Notes under the pieces: model-generated
Seen by the model: the letters and a program-made list of their open reading frames with translations, nothing else
Database searches by the model: none
What the model was told of the DNA's origin: nothing
Program-made: the position numbers and the translations under genes
Origin: an uncultured Gammaproteobacteria bacterium
GTDB taxonomy: Bacteria; Pseudomonadota; Gammaproteobacteria; Arenicellales; JAANXG01
Assembly (NCBI GenBank): GCA_947258495.1
Contig: CAMYIN010000047.1
Span: forward strand, 1-50,426
Length of the DNA: 50,426 nucleotides
Direction of reading: 5' to 3'
Shown here: piece by piece, positions 8,186 through 16,099 of the stretch
Position numbering within the stretch: position 1 is the stretch's first letter
Layout of the letters: every line of letters begins with the position of its first letter

Positions 8186-8224
8186 AAGCCCTCGTCGATG
8201 TCGGTCGACGAGGGCTTACCTTTT
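8186..8224 (-). terminator. Intrinsic terminator between the WYL-like gene and rpoH
   Basis: A perfect 13-bp stem (8186-8198 with 8205-8217) closes a 6-nt loop. On the minus strand the stem merges into a run of T residues (complement of AAAAAA at 8182-8187), which makes it a strong terminator for rpoH. On the plus strand TTTT at 8221-8224 follows after a short gap, so it may also stop the WYL transcript. Confidence 0.85.
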
Positions 8225-8266
8225 GTTGGGCGGCATACTGCCCGCCGCCGCCGGGCTGCCGCCAAC

Positions 8267-9112
8267 CTACGCCACCAGCTGATCCTTCAAGCGGGTCAAG
8301 GCCCGTTTTTCGATCTGCCGAATCCGCTCTGCCGAGACGCCGTATTCGTCGGCCAACTCGTGCAGCGTGGCTTTCGGGTCCTGCAGCCAGCGGCGTTCGA
8401 TGATGGTGCGACTGCGCTCGTCCAGAGTCTCCAGCGACGACTCCAGGCTCTCCCGGCGCACCGCCTCGCTGTCCGCCGCCGTCGCCAGCTTCTCCGGGTT
8501 GTAGCGCATATCGGGGAGATAACCGGCCGGAGAGACGACCTTGTCGTCGTCGCTGTCGTAGCCGTCGAAGGATATATCGGTACTGCTCATGCGCGACTCC
8601 ATCTCGAGAACGGTCTCCGCGGGGACCTCCAGCTGGTTTGCGATGGCTTCGGCCTCGTCCTGGTTCAGCCAACCGAGGCGGTTTTTCGATTTACGCAGGT
8701 TGAAAAACAGTTTTCGTTGCGCCTTGGTGGTGGCAACCTTGACAATACGCCAATTCCGCAGTACGAAATCGTAGATTTCGGCCCGGATCCAGTGCACGGC
8801 GAACGAAACCAGCCTGACTCCACGCGTGGGGTCGTAGCTCTTCACCGCTTTCATGAGGCCGATGTTGCCCTCCTGGATCAGATCGGCCAGCGGCAAGCCG
8901 TAGCCGGAAAACCCGCGTGCGACGCGCACCACATAACGCAGGTGCGCCATCACGAGTTCTCTCGCCGCGTCCAGATCGCCGTCTTCGCGAAAACGCACCG
9001 CGAGTTCCCGTTCCCGTTCGCTGTCGAGCATCGGTATGGCGTTCACCGTTTGGGTATAACTGGCGAGGCCCTGATTGCTCAGGTCAACCGGTATCGGCAG
9101 GGATTGAGTCAT
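8267..9112 (-). CDS. rpoH: RNA polymerase sigma-32 (heat shock sigma factor)
   Basis: 281 residues, typical for the family. Region 2 is seen in LRYVVRVARGFSGYGLPLADLIQEGNIGLMKAVKSYDPTRGVRLVSFAVHWIRAEIYDFVLRNWRIVK. The RpoH box QRKLFFNLRK follows, and region 4 is TLHELADEYGVSAERIRQIEKRALTRL. It directs transcription of chaperone and protease genes. It is the last gene of ftsY-ftsE-ftsX-rpoH, overlaps the ftsX stop (ATGA), and has its own probable promoter with a CIRCE operator inside ftsX. An intrinsic terminator follows. Confidence 0.97.
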   Translation of the reverse strand: MTQSLPIPVDLSNQGLASYTQTVNAIPMLDSERERELAVRFREDGDLDAARELVMAHLRYVVRVARGFSGYGLPLADLIQEGNIGLMKAVKSYDPTRGVRLVSFAVHWIRAEIYDFVLRNWRIVKVATTKAQRKLFFNLRKSKNRLGWLNQDEAEAIANQLEVPAETVLEMESRMSSTDISFDGYDSDDDKVVSPAGYLPDMRYNPEKLATAADSEAVRRESLESSLETLDERSRTIIERRWLQDPKATLHELADEYGVSAERIRQIEKRALTRLKDQLVA

Positions 9113-10125
9113 CTATTTCTCCGTTTATCGCTACGCCGCAATTTTAGCACTCTGTGTCTGAGAGTGCTAATATGGGCAAAAGTTCCCGCCTTGGTGGGGG
9201 AATACGGTTCTGCGGACGGGAACATGCGGTGGAGGTGGCGCCGTACGGACCAGCGCGAGGCCAGCCATCCCAGACCGATGCCGATGGCGACCAGGGCCAG
9301 CGCCTCGTGCACCCGCAGCCCCGCGATCTGGAACACGCTTCCGTAGAGATCCGCCAGCTGCCGGATCGGTGACCGCAGCACCTGCAGGCAGGCGACGATA
9401 AGGAGTATGGCGGTGCCGGCGCCGAAAAAACCCTGCAGCATTCCGCTGTACAGAAACGGGCGCTGGATGAAGCGATCGGTACCGCCGAACAGTTGGATGA
9501 TCTCGATTTCGTCCCGGCGGTTCAGAATCGCCAGGCGAATGGTGTTCGACACGGTCAGCAGCACGGCCAAGGCGAGCAGCACCGACAGCACCAGCGCAGC
9601 CCTGCGCGCGAGCCGCAAGGTGACGTGGAAGCGCTGCACCCACTCCATATCCAGCTGTGCAAGCTCCACGCCCGGGAGCGCACCGAATTCCGAAACCAGC
9701 CGTTGCAGTTCGTCCGGGTGTTCGAAGGCCCGTTCCGGAGTCACCACCAGAAGCGTCGGCAGCGGATTGTGCGGAAGCGCGTCGAGCGCTTCACCGAAGC
9801 CCGACAGTTCCTTGAATTCCTGCAGTGCTCGATCGGCGCTGATCATGCGTACCTGTTGGGTTTCTTCCCGCCGGCGCAGACGTTCTAGCAGGGATTGCGC
9901 ACGCTCCGCGTCGACTCCCAGGTCCAGAAACAACGATATATGTGTGCCCGGATGCCAGGCGTTTCCGACCTTTTCCGCATTCACCAGCAACAGATACAGC
10001 AGGCTCGGCAAAGCCAATGTTATTCCGATGACGCCCACCGACATCAGGGTCGAGCCGGGTGTGCGGGACAACTGGCCGACGCTGGCGATCAGGACCTGGA
10101 CATGTCGTAACAAGTAGGTGCGCAT
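9109..10125 (-). CDS. ftsX: Cell division ABC transporter permease FtsX
   Basis: 338 residues. One helix near residues 25-50 is followed by a periplasmic domain (residues about 60-170) and three C-terminal helices (LVLSVLLALAVLLTV, GAGTAILLIVACLQVL, EALALVAIGIGLGWLA), the FtsX topology. With FtsE it controls peptidoglycan hydrolases at the septum. After the usual family end around WSVRRHLHRMF the frame runs on for about 30 basic residues; this tail is encoded by the rpoH promoter and the CIRCE element. The start overlaps the ftsE stop. Confidence 0.95.
   Translation of the reverse strand: MRTYLLRHVQVLIASVGQLSRTPGSTLMSVGVIGITLALPSLLYLLLVNAEKVGNAWHPGTHISLFLDLGVDAERAQSLLERLRRREETQQVRMISADRALQEFKELSGFGEALDALPHNPLPTLLVVTPERAFEHPDELQRLVSEFGALPGVELAQLDMEWVQRFHVTLRLARRAALVLSVLLALAVLLTVSNTIRLAILNRRDEIEIIQLFGGTDRFIQRPFLYSGMLQGFFGAGTAILLIVACLQVLRSPIRQLADLYGSVFQIAGLRVHEALALVAIGIGLGWLASRWSVRRHLHRMFPSAEPYSPTKAGTFAHISTLRHRVLKLRRSDKRRNR
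9141..9170 (-). promoter_or_regulatory. rpoH promoter within ftsX
   Basis: On the minus strand TTAGCA (complement of 9165-9170) and TAAAAT (complement of 9141-9146) are 18 bases apart. That is a plausible sigma70 promoter (4 of 6 and 5 of 6) starting RNA about 20 nt before the rpoH ATG. The -35 and -10 lie exactly on the two arms of the CIRCE repeat. Confidence 0.55.
9144..9170. promoter_or_regulatory. CIRCE element (HrcA operator)
   Basis: TTAGCACTC (9144-9152), a 9-base spacer, then GAGTGCTAA (9162-9170). This is an exact match to the CIRCE consensus TTAGCACTC-N9-GAGTGCTAA bound by the heat shock repressor HrcA. It begins 32 bp upstream of the rpoH start codon and lies within the last codons of ftsX. 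No hrcA gene is in the window. Confidence 0.93.
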
Positions 10126-10793
10126 CAGTTCTGGTCTCCTGCCGACATCAATTCGCCGTTTTTCAACTCGATGACACGCTTGCCCAATCGTTGTATGTGA
10201 CGCCGTTCGTGCGTCGCTATCATTACCGTCACGCCGTACTGATTGAATTGGTGAAACAAGTCCATGATCTCATCAGAGAGCTCCGCGTCGAGGTTGCCGG
10301 TTGGCTCATCGGCCAGCACCAACGGCGGCCGGTTTACCACGGCCCTGGCGATTCCCACGCGTTGCTGTTCGCCACCGGAAAGGGTGATCGGGTAAAGCCG
10401 CTCCTTTCCCAGCAGACCGACCTTGTCCAGCGCGGCCCTTACCCTGCGCCCCAGTTCCCGGTGTCCGACACCCGCAACCACCAGAGGGAGCGCGACGTTG
10501 TCGAACACGGTGCGATCGTGCAACAGCTTGTGGTCCTGAAAAATGACGCCCACCTGGCGCCGAAAGAACGGAATCTGCCGCCGTCGCAGTTTCGTCAAAT
10601 TCTTGTTGTTGACGACGATCTGTCCGTGGGTGCTCCTCTCGATCAAAGTAACCAGCCTCAATAAAGTGCTTTTGCCAGCCCCGGAGTGGCCCACGAGAAA
10701 CGCCATTTGCTCCCTTTCCAGGGTGAAGCTGATTCTTTTTAGGGCTTCGTGGCCATTGGGGTAACGTTTGGAGACCTGGCTGAAGCGAATCAT
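10125..10793 (-). CDS. ftsE: Cell division ATP-binding protein FtsE
   Basis: 222 residues, a complete small ABC ATPase. Walker [12 protein letters not shown]-loop [11 protein letters not shown], signature [14 protein letters not shown], Walker [13 protein letters not shown] and the H-loop ATHERR are all present. It pairs with FtsX at the inner face of the membrane. Its stop overlaps the ftsX start by one base, and it begins 3 bp after the ftsY stop. Confidence 0.97.
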   Translation of the reverse strand: MIRFSQVSKRYPNGHEALKRISFTLEREQMAFLVGHSGAGKSTLLRLVTLIERSTHGQIVVNNKNLTKLRRRQIPFFRRQVGVIFQDHKLLHDRTVFDNVALPLVVAGVGHRELGRRVRAALDKVGLLGKERLYPITLSGGEQQRVGIARAVVNRPPLVLADEPTGNLDAELSDEIMDLFHQFNQYGVTVMIATHERRHIQRLGKRVIELKNGELMSAGDQN

Positions 10794-10796
10794 GCG

Positions 10797-11783
10797 TCAA
10801 TTCGGACTGCGGAGCATGTCCGCAACCGGCAATAGCGCGTCAATGAATTGGTGCTTGTCGAACGGGCGCAGGTCCGAGGCGCCTTCACCAACGCCTATGA
10901 ACCGGACCGGGAGTGCGAATTTGTCCGCGACAGCGAGCAGTATCCCGCCTTTTGCGGTCCCATCGAGCTTCGTCAGGCATACGCTGTTGACGCCGACGGC
11001 TTGGTTGAAGTGCTCGAGCTGAGACAGCGCGTTCTGACCGGTACCCGCGTCCAGAACCTGCAGGACCTCGTGTGGGGCGGCGGGTTCAAGCTTCTGCAAC
11101 ACCCGCTTCATCTTTCGCAACTGCTCCATGAGCTCGGTCTGCGTGTGCTGGCGACCCGCAGTATCAATTATCAGCACGTCGGCGGACTTGGCGCGCGCCG
11201 ATAGGAGGGCGTCGTGCGCCACGGCAGCGGCATCCGACCCCTGGGCTTGTGCGATCACCGGCACCTGCAATCGCTCGCCCCAGCGAGTGAGTTGTTCCAC
11301 CGCGGCGGCGCGAAACGTATCCGCAGCCGCCAGCATCACGGATTTCTTCTGCGCCATCAGCCATTGCGCGATCTTGGCAATGGTGGTGGTCTTTCCCACG
11401 CCGTTTACACCTACGACCAACAACACGTAGGGTCTGGCGTCGAGGGCCCAGTTCTGATCGCACGGCTTAAGAATCGTGGCCATTTCGTCGCGTATCGCAG
11501 ACAATAGGTCCTCCGCGCTCCTGAGTGCTTTCCGCTCCACCGCACGTTTGACCCGCCGTATGATTTTCGCGCTGGGGGCAACGCCCAAGTCGGCGCTGAT
11601 CAGTGCCTCTTCCATGTCGTCGAACCATTCGGCATCGATCTCGTGGGCACCGCCAAGGAGACCGGAAAAGCCGCGAGCAAGCGCATTGCGGGTCTTTGAC
11701 AATCGCTCGCTCAGTCTACTCTGGGAAGTGCCGGAACTCTTGGCTGTGTATTCTGTCTTTTTGGTTTTGTTGAACAACGGCAT
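10797..11783 (-). CDS. ftsY: Signal recognition particle receptor FtsY
   Basis: 328 residues. An N domain of helices precedes the GTPase: G1 GVNGVGKTTTIAKIA, then DTFRAAAVEQL, G3 DTAGRQHTQTELM, TKLDGTAKGG and GVGEGASDLRPFD near the C-terminus, all SRP-GTPase signatures. The acidic A domain of E. coli FtsY is nearly absent; only a short basic N-terminus (MPLFNKTKKTEYTAKS) remains. It receives ribosome-SRP complexes at the membrane. It is first in the ftsYEX-rpoH operon. Confidence 0.97.
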   Translation of the reverse strand: MPLFNKTKKTEYTAKSSGTSQSRLSERLSKTRNALARGFSGLLGGAHEIDAEWFDDMEEALISADLGVAPSAKIIRRVKRAVERKALRSAEDLLSAIRDEMATILKPCDQNWALDARPYVLLVVGVNGVGKTTTIAKIAQWLMAQKKSVMLAAADTFRAAAVEQLTRWGERLQVPVIAQAQGSDAAAVAHDALLSARAKSADVLIIDTAGRQHTQTELMEQLRKMKRVLQKLEPAAPHEVLQVLDAGTGQNALSQLEHFNQAVGVNSVCLTKLDGTAKGGILLAVADKFALPVRFIGVGEGASDLRPFDKHQFIDALLPVADMLRSPN

Positions 11784-11931
11784 GGTCGTCTAAGTCATTA
11801 TGAAACGCACATCGCATATCCTATCATGCCATCGAATAAGTGGTGTCCATGAAACGTGATAACCTCTTACATCTCTGTTTCGACTCACTGAAGGTATCAA
11901 CGGGATACGTGGGAACGAGGAGCTTTATGCA

Positions 11932-13296
11932 ATGAGAAAGACGCTTCACCAATTCGTCCCTGTGCTCTACGTCTTCGCGGGCCTTGCCTGCGTGTCCGCT
12001 CCCACAGAGCGGTTCAGCGCGGGCGATGTGCACGAAACGGTCCTCGACAACGGACTCAAGGTCATCGTCAAGATCGACACGCGGGCGCCGATCGTCGTCT
12101 CCCAGGTATGGTACAAGGTCGGTGGAAGCTACGAAGCGACCGGAAAAACCGGGATATCGCATGTCTTGGAGCACATGATGTTCAAGGGTACGGACCAACT
12201 GGAAGCCAACGAGTTTTCCAAGGTAATCGCGGCCAACGGGGGACAGGAAAATGCATTCACCGGGCGGGATTACACCGCCTATTTCCAGAAACTGGAGAAA
12301 TCCCGGCTGGCAATCAGTTTCCGCCTCGAGGCGGATCGGATGCGGAACCTCAGAATGACCGAGGAGGAATTCCGCAAGGAGGTCGAGGTGGTCAAGGAGG
12401 AACGACGCCTGAGAACCGAGGACCGGCCCGAAGCCCTTGTGTACGAGCAATTCATGGCCACCGCGTTTCGCAGCAGCAACTACCGAAACCCCGTCATCGG
12501 ATGGCCCGAAGATCTGGATAATCTGGAACTCAGCGACCTGGAGGCCTGGTACGACAGCTTCTATGCTCCGAACAACGCCACCGTCGTCGTTGTCGGAGAC
12601 GTCGAACCGGATGCCGTATTCGAGCTGGCAACGCGATATTTCGGCCCCATTCCGCGTCGCGACGTAACGCCGGTGGCCGCATCGCCGGAGCCGAAACAGC
12701 AGGGACCCCGTCGCGTAAGTGTGCAAAAGCCGGCAAAGGTGCCCTATCTGTTGATGGGTTTTCACGTGCCGTCTCTCGGCGCAGAAAACGCCGCCTGGGA
12801 ACCCTACGCCCTGGAGGTGTTGGCCTATGTCCTGGACGGCGGCAAGAGCGCGCGGCTTCCAACGTCTCTGGTGCGCCGCCAACGCGTCGCGTCGTCGGTG
12901 GGCGTGAGCTACGACGCGGTATCCAGGTTACCTACCTTGTTCATCATCAGTGCCAACCCGGCGAACGGAAAAACCACGGAGGAGGTGAAGACCGCGCTGC
13001 TCGACGAAATCGAACGCCTCCAATCCGAGAAGGTGCGCGAAAAGGAACTTGAGAAAGTCAAGGCGCAAATAGTCGCCGGTAACGTATTCGAACGCGACTC
13101 GTCTTTCTACCAGGCGATGAAAATCGGCGAACTGGAGACCGTCGGGCTCGACTGGAGATTGGAAAACGAACTGGTGGAGCGGTTGAAGTCCGTAACCGCG
13201 GAACAGGTGCAGGCGGTGGCGAGAAAGTATCTGGATCCGGACGCGATGACCATCGGTGTGCTGGAGCCCACCTCGCTCACGGGGTGGAGCGGTTAG
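11932..13296 (+). CDS. M16 family zinc metalloprotease, catalytic partner
   Basis: 454 residues. The inverted zinc motif HxxEH is HVLEH at residues 77-81, with the downstream glutamate in EVEVVKEERRLR. A signal peptide ends near residue 20; a Cys at 20 (GLAC) might be lipidated but the box is not canonical. M16 peptidases cut short peptides in a closed chamber made of two homologous halves; the second half is the next gene, 2 bp downstream. The Shine-Dalgarno GAGGAG lies before the ATG. The pair faces away from ftsY, as in Pseudomonas. Confidence 0.92.
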   Translation: MRKTLHQFVPVLYVFAGLACVSAPTERFSAGDVHETVLDNGLKVIVKIDTRAPIVVSQVWYKVGGSYEATGKTGISHVLEHMMFKGTDQLEANEFSKVIAANGGQENAFTGRDYTAYFQKLEKSRLAISFRLEADRMRNLRMTEEEFRKEVEVVKEERRLRTEDRPEALVYEQFMATAFRSSNYRNPVIGWPEDLDNLELSDLEAWYDSFYAPNNATVVVVGDVEPDAVFELATRYFGPIPRRDVTPVAASPEPKQQGPRRVSVQKPAKVPYLLMGFHVPSLGAENAAWEPYALEVLAYVLDGGKSARLPTSLVRRQRVASSVGVSYDAVSRLPTLFIISANPANGKTTEEVKTALLDEIERLQSEKVREKELEKVKAQIVAGNVFERDSSFYQAMKIGELETVGLDWRLENELVERLKSVTAEQVQAVARKYLDPDAMTIGVLEPTSLTGWSG

Positions 13297-13298
13297 CG

Positions 13299-14606
13299 AT
13301 GTTGAGTCGGTTCGCGTTCCTGTTCCTGGTCCTCGTTTACCCGTTCAGTGCGTGGGCGGTACCCGAAATCCAACACTGGTCCACCGTGAACGGTGCACGC
13401 GTGTATTTCGTGCAAAGCCACCAGATCCCGATGGTCTCCGTGTCCCTGGCGTTCGATGCCGGCAGCGCGCGGGATCCGGTCGACAAATCGGGGCTGGCCT
13501 ATCTCGCAAACAGTCTCATGGAAGAGGGTACGCGGGTCCTGAGCGGCGAGCAGATCGCAGAGCGATTGGAGTCCGTAGGCGCGCAATTGAACAGCGAAAC
13601 CGGTCGCGACATGTCGGTGTTCGGGCTTCGGGTAGTCTCAGAGCAGGACGTGGTCAACCTGGCGGCCGATATTCTGGGGGACATACTGGCGGCGCCCGCG
13701 TTCCCGCTGGATGCCCTGAGCCGGGAGCGGGAAAGACTGCTGGTACGCCTGCAACGGCAGACGCAGTCTCCCCGTGAAGTAGCAAAACGCCGCTTTTACA
13801 CCGTCTTGTTCGAGGGCCACCCCTACGCCGGATTTCCCACCGGCGATGAGCCCGGTGTCACCGCGGTCACGCGCCCGGATCTGGATCGCTTCCACCGCAG
13901 GTTTTACACCGCCGCCAACGGCGTTGTCGCCATCGTCGGCGACCTGAGCCGGGCACAGGCGAAGGATCTGGCGGCACGCCTGGTAGGTCGTCTGCCCAGG
14001 GGTGCAGCGGCGCCGCCGCTGCCTTCCGTGCCCGCGATCGAAGCGCCGCGCGCGAATTTCATCGACTTCCCTTCCAGCCAGAGCCACCTGCTCATGGGGC
14101 AACCGGGAATGTCCCGCGCCGATCCCGATTATTTCGCACTTTACACAGGCAATCATATTCTGGGCGGCAGCGGACTGATTTCCCGACTTGCGGTGGAGAT
14201 ACGGGAAAAGCGCGGCCTGGCGTACAGTGCATACAGCTCGTTCATACCCATGAAAGAGCGGGGGCCTTTCGTCGTCGGCCTGCAAACGCGAAACGATCAG
14301 CGAGATGTGGCCGTAGACATCGCGCAAGTCACCTTGAGACGCTTCGTTGACGATGGTCCCACCCAGGAGGAGCTCGACGACGCCAAGAAAAATATTACCG
14401 GGGGATTTCCGTTGCTCATCGACAGCAACAGAAAGATCGCCGGATATCTGATGCATATCGGCTTTTACAATCTGCCTCTGGACTACCTGCACACCTACGC
14501 GTCCAGAGTCGAGTCGGTGACAATCGACGAAGTCCGCAAGGTCTTCCGCCGCCGCATTCAGCCGGGGCGATTGGTCAAGGTTATCGTGGGTGGGAACAAA
14601 GAATAA
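13299..14606 (+). CDS. M16 family protein, non-catalytic partner
   Basis: 435 residues from the ATG at 13299. A signal peptide (MLSRFAFLFLVLVYPFSAWA) is followed by two M16 domains. The HxxEH motif is missing: the equivalent position reads GLAYLANSLMEEGT. The substrate-binding R/Y region GLAYSAYSSFIPMKERGPFVVGLQT is kept. This is the usual layout of heterodimeric bacterial M16B proteases, in which one subunit binds substrate. It overlaps rsmD by 17 bases. Confidence 0.9.
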   Translation: MLSRFAFLFLVLVYPFSAWAVPEIQHWSTVNGARVYFVQSHQIPMVSVSLAFDAGSARDPVDKSGLAYLANSLMEEGTRVLSGEQIAERLESVGAQLNSETGRDMSVFGLRVVSEQDVVNLAADILGDILAAPAFPLDALSRERERLLVRLQRQTQSPREVAKRRFYTVLFEGHPYAGFPTGDEPGVTAVTRPDLDRFHRRFYTAANGVVAIVGDLSRAQAKDLAARLVGRLPRGAAAPPLPSVPAIEAPRANFIDFPSSQSHLLMGQPGMSRADPDYFALYTGNHILGGSGLISRLAVEIREKRGLAYSAYSSFIPMKERGPFVVGLQTRNDQRDVAVDIAQVTLRRFVDDGPTQEELDDAKKNITGGFPLLIDSNRKIAGYLMHIGFYNLPLDYLHTYASRVESVTIDEVRKVFRRRIQPGRLVKVIVGGNKE

Positions 14607-15186
14607 GGCGCGAACAAAAAACCGCGTGCGCGTCATCGCCGGCCGCTGGCGCGGACGCGGTATTCAGTTCCCTGATATTGCATCGATTCGACCGACGCCG
14701 GACCGAGTTCGCGAGACTATCTTCAATTGGATTCACGCTGAGGTCGAGGACGCCGTCTGCATGGATCTGTACGCCGGCTCCGCGATCTTTAGCTTCGAAT
14801 GCCTGTCGCGTGGTGCGAAATCGGTGATTGCGGTAGAACGCCACGGTGCGGCGCTCGAGGCCATACGCAGAAATGCGGACCTTCTCCAAGCCGCCAGACT
14901 CCGCCTCGTCAACAGCGACGTAATGGAATTTCTCAAGCGGCGGATCCCCGGCAGGATCGAAATCGTGTTCGTGGATCCTCCCTACGGGTCCACATGTCTT
15001 CCTCAGGTGTGCAAGACACTGGAGTCGAGAGGGTGGCTGGCGCCTGGGGCGTTGATTTACCTGGAGGCGCGTGTCGGAGGCGAAGGCATTGCGGTCCCCG
15101 GCAGATGGGCGTTGCTACACGAAAAACGCGCGGGACAGGTCGCGTATCGTTTATACAGGCGCGCCGTCAATAGTATTGACGATTGA
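14590..15186 (+). CDS. rsmD: 16S rRNA (guanine-966 N2)-methyltransferase
   Basis: 198 residues from a GTG at 14590. RVIAGRWRGRGIQFPD and RPTPDRVRETIFNWI are RsmD family signatures, and the catalytic motif IV is VFVDPPYGS. The AdoMet loop (motif I) reads DLYAGSAIFSFECLSRGA, where the family normally has AGSGALG; the central glycines are replaced. The protein may still fold, but cofactor binding could be weakened. It overlaps the M16 gene and precedes coaD. Confidence 0.88.
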   Translation: MGTKNKARTKNRVRVIAGRWRGRGIQFPDIASIRPTPDRVRETIFNWIHAEVEDAVCMDLYAGSAIFSFECLSRGAKSVIAVERHGAALEAIRRNADLLQAARLRLVNSDVMEFLKRRIPGRIEIVFVDPPYGSTCLPQVCKTLESRGWLAPGALIYLEARVGGEGIAVPGRWALLHEKRAGQVAYRLYRRAVNSIDD

Positions 15187-15242
15187 CGCAGCTGCACACC
15201 AGCAAGTAGCCTGTGCTCACCCAGCCAGATTAGGACACTACA

Positions 15243-15722
15243 ATGCCAATAACCGCCCTGTATCCTGGGACGTTTGATCCTATTACCAACGGCCACAGCG
15301 ACTTGATAACGCGGGCCGCGCGCATTTTCGAAGAAGTCATCGTCGCTATCGCCGGTAGCCCGGACAAGAAGCCGCTATTCAGGCTCTCCGAGCGCGTAGC
15401 CATGGTGGAAAAGATAGTGCAGAAGCTGCCGACGGTGCGCGTGATCGGATTCGACGGGCTGTTGATCGATTGCGTGCGCGATAACGGCGCCCGTGTCGTC
15501 GTGCGGGGATTACGGGCGGTATCCGATTTTGAGTATGAATTTCAGTTGGCTTCCGCAAATCGGAGGCTGGCCCCAAGCGTCGAGACCGTGTTTCTTACGC
15601 CATCGGAAGCCCACACATTTACCTCCGCCACCTTGGTCAAGGAGATAGCCATGTATCGTGGCGATGTTTCGAGCTTTGTTACCGCCGATGTGCATACCGC
15701 ACTCAAGGAGAAATTCGGCTAG
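15243..15722 (+). CDS. coaD: Phosphopantetheine adenylyltransferase
   Basis: 159 residues, the standard length. YPGTFDPITNGHSDLI carries the nucleotidyltransferase TxxH site (TFDPITNGH), and RGLRAVSDFEYEFQLASANRRL and the SSFVTADVH region match the family. It makes dephospho-CoA from phosphopantetheine and ATP. It lies between rsmD and the ferredoxin. Confidence 0.97.
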   Translation: MPITALYPGTFDPITNGHSDLITRAARIFEEVIVAIAGSPDKKPLFRLSERVAMVEKIVQKLPTVRVIGFDGLLIDCVRDNGARVVVRGLRAVSDFEYEFQLASANRRLAPSVETVFLTPSEAHTFTSATLVKEIAMYRGDVSSFVTADVHTALKEKFG

Positions 15723-16010
<288 letters not shown>

Positions 16011-16099
16011 CAAGGCGTTTCAGAAATGGATGTTTGAGAGTGCGGCCCGCACCGATGCGAAAGCGGGCGCGCCGGAGCGTTTCCGAATAGTCGGGGTGG

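Noticed and set aside
9045-9053. ACCGTTTGG, a LytTR-like 9-mer
   Set aside because: It lies within the rpoH coding region, alone, and is not near a start.
8198-9346. 382-codon open frame on the plus strand
   Set aside because: It is the antisense of rpoH and ftsX and also runs through the terminator hairpin.
16011-16099. GCCCGC/GCGGGC hairpin between the ferredoxin and dynamin genes
   Set aside because: The loop is large and no T tract follows on either strand, so I do not call a terminator.
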